Shown piece after piece: positions 42,010-52,752 of a stretch of 64,000 bases of DNA. The notes beneath the pieces were generated by a model that did no database searches, had not been told where the DNA came from, and saw only the letters and a list, made by a program, of their open reading frames with translations. Origin of the DNA: Pseudomonas gregormendelii (GTDB lineage Bacteria > Pseudomonadota > Gammaproteobacteria > Pseudomonadales > Pseudomonadaceae); NCBI RefSeq assembly GCF_017114825.1, contig NZ_JADEVO010000026.1, positions 1-64,000 on the forward strand, read 5' to 3'. Within the stretch, counting starts at the first letter, position 1; every line of letters starts with the position of its first letter. Made by a program: the position numbers and the translations under genes.

Positions 42010-43707
42010 TCAGTCCTTGGTGACCCGGTTGATTTCTTCAAGGCTGGTAATACCCTGCATGGCCTTGTGCAGACCGGAAGTACGCAGGTCATCAAAACCG
42101 TCCTTGCGCATCTGGATATCGATTTGCAGCGAGTTGCCTTCGGCCATGATCAGGTGTTGCAGCGCCGGGGTGTTTTTGACCACTTCGTAAATCCCCACCC
42201 GTCCCTTGTAGCCGCCATTGCACAGATCGCAGCCAACCGGCTCATAGATGGTGAAGGAGCCGATGCGGTCCTCGGGAAACCCTTCCTTGATTAGGGCTTC
42301 ACGGGGAATATCAATGGGTTTCTTGCAATGGCTGCACAGCTTGCGCGCAAGGCGCTGGGCGATGATCAGGCTCACCGAAGTCGCAATATTGAAACCCTGT
42401 ACGCCCATGTTCTGCAGGCGGGTAAGGGTCTCTGCCGCACTGTTGGTGTGCAGGGTCGACAACACCAGGTGTCCGGTCTGAGCCGCCTTGATGGCAATTT
42501 CTGCGGTCTCGAGGTCGCGAATCTCGCCGACCATGATCACGTCCGGGTCCTGGCGCAGAAAGGAGCGCAGGGCCTGGGCGAAATCCAGGCCTTGCCGGGG
42601 ATTGACGTTCACCTGGTTGATACCTTCCATGTTGATCTCCACCGGGTCCTCGGCGGTGGAGATATTGATGTCCACGGTGTTGAGGATGTTCAGGCCGGTG
42701 TAGAGCGACACGGTCTTGCCCGAGCCCGTGGGCCCGGTGACCAGGATCATGCCCTGTGGCTGCTTCAGCGCGGCCATGTACAGGTCTTTTTGTACCGGCT
42801 CGTAACCCAGCGCGTCGATGCCCATCTGCGCGCTGGAGGGATCAAGGATCCGGATCACCACCTTTTCGCCCCACAGGGTCGGCAGGGTGTTGACCCGGAA
42901 GTCGATGGACTTGCTCTTGGACAGGCGCATCTTGATCCGCCCGTCCTGGGGTTTGCGGCGCTCGGAGATGTCGAGACTGGCCATGACCTTCAGGCGTGCG
43001 GCGATACGTCCTGACAGTTGAATCGGCGGCTTGGCGACTTCGCGCAGCATGCCGTCGGTGCGCATGCGCACGCGGTAGCTCTTTTCGTAGGGCTCGAAGT
43101 GCAGGTCGGAAGAACCGCTTTTGATCGCGTCGAGCAGCATCTTGTGAACGAAGCGCACCACGGGCGCGTCATCGGCATCCTGACCGCCAACGGAGTCCTG
43201 GCTGTCATCGGCAGATTCGATGTCCAGGCCGTCGAGGTCGACGTCGGCCATGTCTTCCAGCCCGGTGGACTGGGTGTCGAAGAGCTTGTCGATGGCGTCG
43301 CTGAGCTTGTCATCCTCGACCAGGATGGCTTCGGTGGTCAGCCCGGTACTGAACTGGATGTCATTGATGACCTGGTGATTGCTGGGGTCGGACACGCCGA
43401 TGAACAGCTTGTTGCCGCGCCGCCACAGAGGCAGCACGTGGTGCTGACGAACCAGTTTCTCGCTGACCAGCCCTTTGGGCAGGACTTCCTTGTCGAGGGC
43501 ATTGAGATCGAACAGGGCCATGCCGAAATGCTCGGAAGCAATTTCGGCGACTTGTCGACTCTTCACCAGCTTGTTCTGCACCAGATGGGTGACCAGCGAG
43601 GTACGGTTTCTTTGGGCTTGCTGATACGCCTGTTGCGCGCTTTTATCAGTCAGCAGTTCGGCCAGGACCAATTGTTTGGCCAGGCCGCTAAGAGCGATGT
43701 CATTCAT
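42010..43707 (-). CDS. pilB: type IV pilus extension ATPase PilB
   Basis: The 565-residue hexameric ATPase powers pilus extension. An N-terminal MshEN-like region precedes the ATPase domain with Walker A GPTGSGKTVS, DPDVIMVGEIRD and HLVLSTLHTNS. A C-terminal zinc site is formed by CSHC and CDLC. It is divergent from pilA and leads pilBCD-coaE-yacG. Confidence 0.97.
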   Translation of the reverse strand: MNDIALSGLAKQLVLAELLTDKSAQQAYQQAQRNRTSLVTHLVQNKLVKSRQVAEIASEHFGMALFDLNALDKEVLPKGLVSEKLVRQHHVLPLWRRGNKLFIGVSDPSNHQVINDIQFSTGLTTEAILVEDDKLSDAIDKLFDTQSTGLEDMADVDLDGLDIESADDSQDSVGGQDADDAPVVRFVHKMLLDAIKSGSSDLHFEPYEKSYRVRMRTDGMLREVAKPPIQLSGRIAARLKVMASLDISERRKPQDGRIKMRLSKSKSIDFRVNTLPTLWGEKVVIRILDPSSAQMGIDALGYEPVQKDLYMAALKQPQGMILVTGPTGSGKTVSLYTGLNILNTVDINISTAEDPVEINMEGINQVNVNPRQGLDFAQALRSFLRQDPDVIMVGEIRDLETAEIAIKAAQTGHLVLSTLHTNSAAETLTRLQNMGVQGFNIATSVSLIIAQRLARKLCSHCKKPIDIPREALIKEGFPEDRIGSFTIYEPVGCDLCNGGYKGRVGIYEVVKNTPALQHLIMAEGNSLQIDIQMRKDGFDDLRTSGLHKAMQGITSLEEINRVTKD

Positions 43708-43869
43708 TGGGATACCGGACGCAGACAGTTCATGACTTATAGCCTAGTCAAGGGACGGAGCCAAACCATGACTGTTGAAGTGACAAAAAATGTCAGTTAG
43801 TGCGGTTTTCCAGGGCTTCGGAAGGGCCTGACAGAAGCCGGCGCCCAAGCCGGCGGGGGAGTCGGCAAT

Positions 43870-43885
43870 TGGCATGGGCTGTGCT
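43870..43885 (+). promoter_or_regulatory. sigma-54 promoter of pilA
   Basis: TGGCATG-GGCT-GTGCT holds GG at 43871-43872 and GC at 43883-43884, the correct 12-base spacing. Two mismatches to TGGCACG-N4-TTGCW. The pilS/pilR pair in the same window encodes the expected activator. Confidence 0.8.
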
Positions 43886-43933
43886 GGAGATAATCCAGAT
43901 CATGAGATTCCGACTCATGCATGGGGCTTGTCT

Positions 43934-44353
43934 ATGAATAACCAAAAAGGTTTTACCCTGATCGAGCTGTTGATCGTGGTGGCGATCATCGGGATTCTGG
44001 CGACGTTTGCGATTCCGGCTTATTCGAAGTATCAGGCTAAGGCGAAAGTGACGGCGGGGCTGGCGGAGATTTCCGCGTTGAAGGTTCCTTTTGAAGATTT
44101 GATGAATCAAGGTACGAACATCGCTGCAGCAGATACTGCGTTCAACGCCACGACCTCAAATTGCGTCACGGCATCGTCGGGTACAGGCAGTTCAGGCGTG
44201 GGCACCATTGCATGCACGATTGCAAACGCTCCGGCGCCTGTCGTTGGTAAAAAAATCACGCTCACACGCTCGGCTACAACTGGTTGGACTTGTGCGACCG
44301 AGGTCGAACAGCAATACGCGCCTAAGGGCTGCACAGGTGTCGCAGATACGTAA
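43934..44353 (+). CDS. pilA: major type IV pilin PilA
   Basis: The 139-residue pilin has leader MNNQKG|FTLIELLIVVAIIGIL, cleaved after G6 with Glu at +5. The globular part has four cysteines: C77, C94, C120 and C133; the last pair should close the D-region loop. ATG 43934 is chosen because it leaves the normal six-residue leader. It is divergent from pilB and has a sigma-54 promoter and a strong terminator. Confidence 0.95.
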   Translation: MNNQKGFTLIELLIVVAIIGILATFAIPAYSKYQAKAKVTAGLAEISALKVPFEDLMNQGTNIAAADTAFNATTSNCVTASSGTGSSGVGTIACTIANAPAPVVGKKITLTRSATTGWTCATEVEQQYAPKGCTGVADT

Positions 44354-44388
44354 GTCTTGAATTAATCGTCTGCTTGGCTCTTCGACTG

Positions 44389-44422
44389 CCCCGCATTCTT
44401 TACGAAGGCGGGGTATTTTTTT
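44389..44422 (+). terminator. terminator of pilA
   Basis: CCCCGC and GCGGGG pair around a 13-base loop and are followed by TATTTTTTT. It starts 35 bases after the pilA stop. Confidence 0.85.
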
Positions 44423-44492
44423 GCGCGCGCTTTAGGTGACTTCAAAAAAACCCGACAATTCATGGCCTTAGGCCCACGCCAAAACCCGCAAC

Positions 44493-44530
44493 TTGCATGT
44501 CGATAAATTCCAACTCATGCAATTTGCATG
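44493..44530. promoter_or_regulatory. TTGCATG repeats upstream of the BON gene
   Basis: A 15-bp palindrome CATGCAA-T-TTGCATG lies at 44516-44530 and a further TTGCATG at 44493-44499. The two direct TTGCATG copies are 31 bp apart, about three helical turns. Confidence 0.5.
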
Positions 44531-44540
44531 ATTTCGAAAA

Positions 44541-44570
44541 TTGTCCAAAATACCAAGCCATTGATATATA
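44541..44570 (+). promoter_or_regulatory. possible sigma-70 promoter of the BON gene
   Basis: TTGTCC at 44541-44546, 18 bases, TATATA at 44565-44570. It competes with a better sigma-54-like match at 44595-44610. Confidence 0.4.
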
Positions 44571-44594
44571 AGGATTTTTTGTTCGTTTCAAAGT

Positions 44595-44610
44595 TGGCAC
44601 AGCGTTCGCA
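44595..44610 (+). promoter_or_regulatory. sigma-54-like promoter of the BON gene
   Basis: TGGCACA-GCGT-TCGCA has GG at 44596-44597 and GC at 44608-44609 with the required 12-base spacing, two mismatches to TGGCACG-N4-TTGCA. The BON start is 66 bases downstream of the -12 element. Confidence 0.55.
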
Positions 44611-44675
44611 ATATACCCAGTAACCCTGCTGACAAGACACGCAGCAGACTTTCCAGAAAAACAGGAGTTACTCGT

Positions 44676-45032
44676 ATGAAGAAGTTCGCTATCACTGCCG
44701 CTGCTGCTACCGCGCTGACCCTGACCATGGCCGGTTCCGCATTTGCACAAACTACCCAGGCTACCCAAGCACCAATGGTGCTGGCGGCTGGTGAAATGAC
44801 CGAAGCCAAAGAAGCTACTTCCGATACCTGGATCACCACCAAAGTCAAAGCTGACCTGGTTACCGAAAAAGGCATTCCTGGTACCGACATCAAAGTCGAG
44901 ACCAACAAAGGCGTGGTATCCCTGTCGTCCACCGTTGCTGTGACTGACGCTCAGAAAGATATGGCCGTAGCTATCGCCAAGAAAATCAAAGGCGTCAAAG
45001 CGGTCTCCGCTGATGGCCTGAAAGCCGAGTAA
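44676..45032 (+). CDS. periplasmic BON-domain protein
   Basis: The 118-residue product has a signal peptide (cleavage near AFA|QTTQ, residue 24) and one BON domain from about residue 48 (SDTWITTKVKADLVTEKGIP, IKVETNKGVVSLSSTV, VKAVSADGLK). BON domains bind phospholipid or peptidoglycan-associated ligands and occur in stress proteins such as OsmY. An ACAGGAG site precedes the ATG. It is a single-gene unit with a long leader and a terminator. Confidence 0.88.
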   Translation: MKKFAITAAAATALTLTMAGSAFAQTTQATQAPMVLAAGEMTEAKEATSDTWITTKVKADLVTEKGIPGTDIKVETNKGVVSLSSTVAVTDAQKDMAVAIAKKIKGVKAVSADGLKAE

Positions 45033-45138
45033 GGCAAGGCTTCTCGCCTGGACCGGGAGAAGGCGCGACAGACGGGCCGAGCTATACGTCTGTTGCTGCT
45101 TTGGAGTTCATGCGAAAGGTCATAAGGATGTGACCATT

Positions 45139-45172
45139 ACAGGCCCCGGCATTCGTGTCGGGGCCTGTTTTA
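45139..45172 (+). terminator. terminator after the BON gene
   Basis: ACAGGCCCCG and CGGGGCCTGT pair around a 10-base loop and run into TTTTATT. It lies about 107 bases after the BON stop. Confidence 0.85.
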
Positions 45173-45210
45173 TTGTGTCGGGAGGAAAAGATTTCTATTG
45201 AGTCGGTAGG

Positions 45211-45284
45211 AAAAGATCGCAGCCTCGTTTCACTCGACAGCTCCTACACAGCTCCTATACAGCTTCCTACGTCCTACGTCCTAC
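45211..45284. repeat. degraded REP with TCCTAC repeats
   Basis: AAAAGATCGCAGCC followed by a CGACAGCTCCTAC arm relates this to the GATCGCAGCC family. It is followed by several near-tandem units of GCTCCTAC / GTCCTAC, which suggests slippage or partial decay. Confidence 0.5.
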
Positions 45285-45289
45285 GCCCT

Positions 45290-45589
45290 CTACTGGCCGC
45301 GTTTGCTGGTGATCTGCACCAGGCGATTACCTTCAAATCGCAAGAACTGATACATCCCGCCGTTCGGCCCGTAGGTCCATTCCTCTACCTGATACTCCTC
45401 GCGCCGGTTCACGCTGCGCTTGTAGCCCAGCGAATCCCGGGCGACCGGCTCGCCGCATTTTTGCAGAACCTCTGCAGTGCGGTCGCCGACGCTGATCAGT
45501 TGGCTGCCGCAGCGCAGGGTGTCGGCTGCCCAGGCCTGCCCGGCGAATGCCAGCAGAGCCAGGCCAAGGACGTGTATTCGGATCATCAT
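45290..45589 (-). CDS. DUF2845 family secreted protein
   Basis: The 99-residue product has a signal peptide (cleavage near AWA|ADT, residue 21), paired cysteines C27 and C45 (LRCGSQLIS, QKCGEP) and the DUF2845 pattern VEEWTYGPNGG and FEGNRLVQI. Function unknown. The ATG at 45589 overlaps the stop of the DUF748 gene (ATGA); ATG 45586 is the alternative. The two genes are probably translated together. Confidence 0.85.
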   Translation of the reverse strand: MMIRIHVLGLALLAFAGQAWAADTLRCGSQLISVGDRTAEVLQKCGEPVARDSLGYKRSVNRREEYQVEEWTYGPNGGMYQFLRFEGNRLVQITSKRGQ

Positions 45590-48537
45590 TCGGCATCCAG
45601 GTGCAGGGGTGTAATGACTCGGCCGTCGCTCTGCGGTTCGCCGAGCGTGGCGTCGATGAAGTACACACGGTCGTCGGCCAGTTGGCACTTTTCGACCAGG
45701 TAATCCTTGATGCTGCTGGCGCGATCCTGACCAAGCTGACGCAACAGCACTTCGTTGGAACTCCAGAACCTGATCACGGCCTCGCGCATCTTCGCAGTGC
45801 GCTCTTCCTTGCCCAGGTCTTTCCATTCGGCAGGCGGCTGGGTCTTCAGGCGAGTGCGGTAGATGCCTTCCAGCAACGGACCTTTCTCGCTGTCCGGTAC
45901 CTGCAGCAACCCGGCGTTGGCCGGTACTTTGTCGCCGCGACGCTGGAGCATTTTGTAGTAGTTGTACTGGTATTCCCGCTCAAGCCGTTGCTCGGCGATC
46001 AGTGGGCCGTCGCTGCTGGCGGCCGCAGTGCCTTCAATTTCCAGGCGTAGCGCCGGGCGTTCCTTGAGGGCTTGCGAGAGCTTGACCAGGGCGGCCTCGG
46101 CGTCCTTGCTCAGCTCACTGGAACCTGGGGCAAAGGAGACGGTGCCCAGGTCCTGGGAGCCGCCACCGCTGACCAGGCCGCCGATCAGCTTGAACGGCGC
46201 GGCAGCGGCTTTCACGATCAGGTTGCGCAGGGTTTGCCAGACAATCGGCATCACGCTGAACTGCGGATTGTTCAAATCGCCGGTCACCGGCAGCTCGATG
46301 GAAATCTTGCCGTCGACATCCTTGAGCAGGGCGATCGCCAGTTTCAGGGGCAGACTGACGGCGTCGGGGCTGTCGACTTTTTCGCCCAGTTGCAGTTGCT
46401 CGACCACCACCTTGTTTTCGGCCTTCAGCTGGCCTTTGGTGATCATGTAGTGCAGGTCGAGGTTGAGCCGGCCCTTGCGAATGCGATACCCGGCGAATTT
46501 GCCGGAGTAGGGCGTCAGCGTGGTCAGTTCCACCCGCTTGAAACTGGTGGCAATGTCGAGGCTGGCCATCGGGTCGAATGGGTTGACTGCACCCTTGATG
46601 GTCACCGGCGCGTAGCGATCGACCTTGCCCTTGACGTCAACGCTGGCGGGTTTCGCCTGGCGGCTGTCGATGGTGCCGATGGAACCGTTGAGCTGCTGGA
46701 CGGCCGTGGCGAAATTCGGGGTCAGGCTGAAGTCGGCGAAATTGGCCGAACCATCATTGATGGCGATGCCGCCCACATGGATGCCCAGCGGCTTGTCCTT
46801 GCTGGCCGGTTTGGCGGCTGCACCCTTGGTGCTCGCATCGGCCGGTTGCGGGATCAGCAGGTCATCGACGTTGGTGGTGCGGTCATCATTGATCATGAAA
46901 CGCACGTACGGCTGGAACAGGTTGACCTTGTCGATCGACAGGCTGTCGCCATGCTGGTAGTTCAGGCCTTCGACCACCACCTGTTGCCACTTGAGGAAGT
47001 CGCGAGTCTTGAGGGTGTCGAGGGTATGCAGTTGATCGACCTGGGCGCGGCCGGTGACGCTGAAAGCGAGCGGCTCGGTGCTTTTCAGGTCGACCGCCAG
47101 ATCACTGCCCAGCATGCCGCTGCGCAGTTCCAGGCGAATGAACGGGTTGATGTAAGACTGGGCGACCCGCAGATCGATGTCCTTGGTCTGCACCTTCAGG
47201 TTGGCAGTGACCGGGGCCAGGTTGACCACGCCGTCTGCGGTGAGCTTGCCTTGCTTGCCGACGCCGGTGTCGAGCTTGAGGTTGAAAGGCGCGCCATTGA
47301 GGCTGTCGAAATTCTGCAGGTCGACGTTCAGCGGGCTCAGGTCCAGCTCTACGGCGGGCTGTGCCTTGCGGTCCGCCAGATGCACCTGGTAATTGCGCAG
47401 TTGCACGTCCTTGAGCAGCACTTGCCAGGGTTTGCCCGGCGCTGCCGGCTCGGGTTTCGGCGAGTCCGCGGCCGCCGGGGTGCTGGCGGGTTCGGCCTTG
47501 GCTTTGGCGGCCGCTTTGGACGGTTGGCTGGCGAACAGTTTTTGCCAGTCGAGTTGCCCATCGGACTCCAGCGCGGCCCATGTTTCCAGTTTGTTGCTGC
47601 GGATCTTGCCGACGACAACCTGTTGTTTGGCCAGATCGATGGTGGTTTCAGTGACGTCCAGTCGTTGCAGCTTTGCCAATTGCCGCCCGTCCGGGGCCTT
47701 GATGGCGAAGGGGGAGACACTGAGCGCGAGGTTACTCAGCAGTAGCTCGGTTTGCTTGGACAGGTTGAGCTTGTAGTCGGTGCTCAGGCTGTAGACGCCA
47801 TCTTCCAGCACCAAGGGTGCCGAATCGCGCACATAAGGCCAGAACGCCTTCATCCTGCCGTCGGTGATCTTCAGTTTGCCTTCGGAGGCGATCGGGATGA
47901 GGCTGAAGTTGCCTGTCCAGTCGATCTGCCCGCCGTTGGGACCGGCGGCCACCAGCGTCATGTCGGCACTGTCTTCGGGCAGGGTGCTGAGGTTTTTCAG
48001 TTCGAAGTCGAGTTTGTCGTAGAGAAACTCGATAGGTTCGCTGGGTCGGGCATCTTTGAAATGCACCACGCCATCAGCCAGTTTGATCCGTTCAATTCGC
48101 AGCGGAAACGGCTTTGCATCCGGATCCGACGGGACCGGTTCGCTGGCGGGAATTTTGAAGAGACCGAGCAGATTGAGTTTGCCTTCCTTGTCGAACAGGA
48201 TTTCGCTCTTGGGTTTGTTCAGCTCAATGTCGGACAGGTGCAGCGCCTTGGTCCACAGGCTGTCGATCTGCAGGTTGGCGTAGAGCCGTTCGAAACCGAC
48301 CTGCTCCTTGCCCGGTTCGCCAACGATCAGTCCCCACAGCGTTAATTCCAGGCTGAACGGATTGAGTTCGATGCGCTGGATGTGCGCAGGCACCGTTGCG
48401 TAATCGGCCAATTGTTGATTGGCGACCCGCAACGCGATGCCCGGCAAAACCAGAAACCCCAGCAGGCTGTAGAGAGCCAGAGCAGTCAACAAGGCGCCAA
48501 TGGCGCGGATCAATCCTTTGGGCATGTGCGGCTTCAT
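45586..48537 (-). CDS. DUF748 (AsmA-like) protein with OmpA-like C-terminal segment
   Basis: The 983-residue product has one N-terminal membrane segment (IGALLTALALYSLLGFLVLPG in parts) and a long beta-rich region with DUF748 features (RIELNPFSLELTLWG; LDYHxxxGxL-like NLDLHYMITKGQLKAENKV). The AsmA-like group is thought to link the two membranes and move lipids. Near residue 835, LGTVSFAPGSSELSKDAEAALVKLSQAL resembles (in parts) the start of an OmpA-type domain. An Ala/Pro/Lys-rich linker lies near residue 355. The start is uncertain: GTG 48570, ATG 48537 or ATG 48525. Confidence 0.85.
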   Translation of the reverse strand: MKPHMPKGLIRAIGALLTALALYSLLGFLVLPGIALRVANQQLADYATVPAHIQRIELNPFSLELTLWGLIVGEPGKEQVGFERLYANLQIDSLWTKALHLSDIELNKPKSEILFDKEGKLNLLGLFKIPASEPVPSDPDAKPFPLRIERIKLADGVVHFKDARPSEPIEFLYDKLDFELKNLSTLPEDSADMTLVAAGPNGGQIDWTGNFSLIPIASEGKLKITDGRMKAFWPYVRDSAPLVLEDGVYSLSTDYKLNLSKQTELLLSNLALSVSPFAIKAPDGRQLAKLQRLDVTETTIDLAKQQVVVGKIRSNKLETWAALESDGQLDWQKLFASQPSKAAAKAKAEPASTPAAADSPKPEPAAPGKPWQVLLKDVQLRNYQVHLADRKAQPAVELDLSPLNVDLQNFDSLNGAPFNLKLDTGVGKQGKLTADGVVNLAPVTANLKVQTKDIDLRVAQSYINPFIRLELRSGMLGSDLAVDLKSTEPLAFSVTGRAQVDQLHTLDTLKTRDFLKWQQVVVEGLNYQHGDSLSIDKVNLFQPYVRFMINDDRTTNVDDLLIPQPADASTKGAAAKPASKDKPLGIHVGGIAINDGSANFADFSLTPNFATAVQQLNGSIGTIDSRQAKPASVDVKGKVDRYAPVTIKGAVNPFDPMASLDIATSFKRVELTTLTPYSGKFAGYRIRKGRLNLDLHYMITKGQLKAENKVVVEQLQLGEKVDSPDAVSLPLKLAIALLKDVDGKISIELPVTGDLNNPQFSVMPIVWQTLRNLIVKAAAAPFKLIGGLVSGGGSQDLGTVSFAPGSSELSKDAEAALVKLSQALKERPALRLEIEGTAAASSDGPLIAEQRLEREYQYNYYKMLQRRGDKVPANAGLLQVPDSEKGPLLEGIYRTRLKTQPPAEWKDLGKEERTAKMREAVIRFWSSNEVLLRQLGQDRASSIKDYLVEKCQLADDRVYFIDATLGEPQSDGRVITPLHLDAE

Positions 48538-48630
48538 CTGTCTGAATCGGAGTGCCTTGGAGTATGGCACGCGATTCTGGTTCCGAAGTGGTCGCGCTTT
48601 GCAGGATTTATATGAAAATGTCGAAGAATT

Positions 48631-49647
48631 TCAGAGTTGCAGGATCAAGGTCTTCAGCGGCGGCTGCTGATCCATCGACGGAAAGTCCACCCCAGGGGTC
48701 ATTACGGTCCATTCGCGAACCGGTCGGCCGGCCTTTTCCGCGCAGCGCAAAACCTGTTCGCGCCAGTCCTCCATGCTGACTTTCGCCAGATTGTTGCAGC
48801 AGATCAGCACACCGTTATCAGCCGTGCTCAGCAACGCCGGCTTGAGCAGGCTCTGGTAGTCGCGCAGCAGGTCGACGGTGCCGAAAGCGCTCTTGGCCCA
48901 AGCGGGTGGGTCGAGCAGCACCAGGTCGTATTGACGCTGCTCCAGGCGCAGGTAAGCGGGAAGCTTGTGGCCGCGACGCTGGCTGATGGGCAGGCCGGCG
49001 AGTTGGCGGATCGCCGGGAAATAATCGGACTGGATGAATTCCATGGTCGGCAGTTGCGGGTTAAGCAGACCATTCTCGCGCCCGACCGCCAGGTTACCCT
49101 CGGCGAAGTCCAGGTTGCACACCTCCCGCGCGCCGCCGGCTGCGGCGCAGAGGCCGACGCCACAGGTGTAGGCGAACAGGTTGAGTACGCTTTTGCCTTG
49201 GCTGTGCGCCTTGACCCAGCTGCGGGTGTTACGCAGGTCGAGGAACAGCAGAGGATCCTGTCCGGCATGACGGCCGCGAACTCGATAGTTGAGGCCCCAC
49301 TCGTGGCCGATCAGGTCCTGCAGCGCTGCTTCGTCGGCCCGGTAGACGGTGTCTTCGCGATCAATGCGCGAATTGCCCCGGGAGCGGTCGTTGTAGACCA
49401 GCAACGTCTCCAGGCCCAGGTGCTGGTTGATGGTCGCGTGCAGGCCAAGCAGGGCTTCGCGTTCCAGCGACTGGTGGAAGCTTTGCACCAGCAGTTGCGG
49501 GCCATAGCGGTCGATGGTCAGGCCGCCGGCGCCTTCCTGGCTACCGTGGAACAGGCGGTAGCAATCGGTGCCTTGTTGATGCAGCTCGGCGAGCAGGTCC
49601 TGGCGATGATCGAGGGCGGCGCGCAGCGCCTGATTCAAGGAAGACAT
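48631..49647 (-). CDS. class I SAM-dependent rRNA methyltransferase (RlmI-like)
   Basis: The 338-residue protein has the SAM-binding motif VLNLFAYTCGVGLCAA and the catalytic-type LLDPPAWAKS of the YccW/RlmI family, which methylate cytosine 5 in 23S rRNA. It is shorter than E. coli RlmI and the N-terminal domain differs from a standard PUA, so the exact target base is not assigned. It starts divergently from nothing close; a REP pair follows upstream. Confidence 0.85.
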   Translation of the reverse strand: MSSLNQALRAALDHRQDLLAELHQQGTDCYRLFHGSQEGAGGLTIDRYGPQLLVQSFHQSLEREALLGLHATINQHLGLETLLVYNDRSRGNSRIDREDTVYRADEAALQDLIGHEWGLNYRVRGRHAGQDPLLFLDLRNTRSWVKAHSQGKSVLNLFAYTCGVGLCAAAGGAREVCNLDFAEGNLAVGRENGLLNPQLPTMEFIQSDYFPAIRQLAGLPISQRRGHKLPAYLRLEQRQYDLVLLDPPAWAKSAFGTVDLLRDYQSLLKPALLSTADNGVLICCNNLAKVSMEDWREQVLRCAEKAGRPVREWTVMTPGVDFPSMDQQPPLKTLILQL

Positions 49648-49713
49648 GCTGTGCGCCTTGCAGAGGGAATTTGGCGCGGGAGTTTAACAGCTTGGCTGTT
49701 AACCGAGGTGCTG

Positions 49714-49787
49714 CCATTGCGAGCAGGCTCACTCCCACGTTGGATTTTTGACTATTCTTCCCTGTGGGAGCGAGCCTGCTCGCGATG
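49714..49787. repeat. paired REP element, GCGAGCAGGCTC variant
   Basis: Arms CATTGCGAGCAGGCTCACTC (from 49715, to 49738) and GTGGGAGCGAGCCTGCTCGC (from 49764, to 49787) are inverted, 25 bases apart. It lies between the rlmI-like start and the DUF2236 stop. Confidence 0.75.
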
Positions 49788-49790
49788 CTT

Positions 49791-50663
49791 TTAGCTTAGC
49801 AATCCCATCCGCCGCTTTGCCCGCTGCACCGAACCATTACGCACGGCCCAGCGCAGCATCGGCGCACTTCGATTGATGCTGGCGCGGATCAGCTTGCGTT
49901 GCAGCGGGCTTTGACTTACGCCTAGCATGTCACTGGCCCAATCGGGCAGCAGGTCAATTCCGGCCTGCATCATCAGGCCGCCAAAGGGCTTGGCCAGGCG
50001 GCTCGGAGCTGGGGCGTTGAGCAGCAACTGCAACACTTCGCGACTGCGCTCATCGCACAATAGTTGCGGGCGAATACTCTCCAGGTAGTGGGATATTTCC
50101 AGCCGGGAGCGGGGCACATCCCGGGCACCCAGGCGTTCGGCGATCAGCGCGATCTCGGCGTAGTAACGGTCCTGATCGGCCAGCGACAACTGTGGGTTGC
50201 GGTAACGCAGATGCGCCGCAAGAAAGTTGCTGACTTCCGCCACATGAACCCATGTCAGCAAAGACGGATCGCTGGCGGCGTAAGGCCGTCCATCGGGTGC
50301 CGTGCCGGTGACCTGCAAATGGATGGTGCGAACCTTCTCGATCAGCCAGTCGGCATCCTTTCGCGAGCCGAAAGTAGTGCCAGAGATGAATTGGCCCGTG
50401 CGGCGCAATCGACCCAGCATGTCTTCACGAAAATTTGAGTGGTCCCATACTCCGGCCAGCGCCAGGGGATGCAGGGCTTGCAACATGAGTGCACTGATAC
50501 CGCCGATCAACATGCTGCTGAAGTCGCCATGCACCTGCCAGCTCACCGAGTCGGGGCCAAACAAGCCAGGATCGCCCTTGGGGTTCTCCAGGTCGAGCGT
50601 GCCAAGCGACAGGCCCGTGAGGCTCATGATCTGCGTTTCGATGCGGGTGCGGATGAATTCCAT
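49791..50663 (-). CDS. DUF2236 (MpaB-type oxygenase family) protein
   Basis: The 290-residue product matches the DUF2236/MpaB family, a haem-associated oxygenase-like fold. Seen: GPDSVSWQVHGDFSSMLIGGISALMLQALHP, WVHVAEVSNFLAAHLRYR and GVWDHSNFREDMLGRLRRT (given in parts). Conserved His residues in QALHP and WVHV could bind haem. The substrate is unknown. ATG 50663 (MEFIRTRIETQ) is preferred over 50759, which runs through a REP palindrome. Confidence 0.82.
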   Translation of the reverse strand: MEFIRTRIETQIMSLTGLSLGTLDLENPKGDPGLFGPDSVSWQVHGDFSSMLIGGISALMLQALHPLALAGVWDHSNFREDMLGRLRRTGQFISGTTFGSRKDADWLIEKVRTIHLQVTGTAPDGRPYAASDPSLLTWVHVAEVSNFLAAHLRYRNPQLSLADQDRYYAEIALIAERLGARDVPRSRLEISHYLESIRPQLLCDERSREVLQLLLNAPAPSRLAKPFGGLMMQAGIDLLPDWASDMLGVSQSPLQRKLIRASINRSAPMLRWAVRNGSVQRAKRRMGLLS

Positions 50664-50702
50664 GGTGACTCTGAGGAAAATAAATGGGTGTGCGCGCGCG
50701 TA

Positions 50703-50728
50703 CTGTAGGAGCAAGCTCGCTCCTACAG
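50703..50728. repeat. compact REP palindrome
   Basis: CTGTAGGAGC and GCTCCTACAG flank AAGCTC. It lies in the gap between acs and the DUF2236 gene and could terminate acs. Confidence 0.75.
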
Positions 50729-50763
50729 GGCGGATCCCACCACGCGCGGTAACAGGCAATACG

Positions 50764-52701
<1,938 letters not shown>

Positions 52702-52752
52702 GACGGTTCCTTATTCTTGTTTGCACGACAAGAGGGGAGCAGCGCGACCCTC

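Noticed and set aside
46072..47745. A 557-codon open frame antisense to the DUF748 gene
   Set aside because: Low-complexity His/Gln/Gly-rich product with no domain, a shadow of the real gene.
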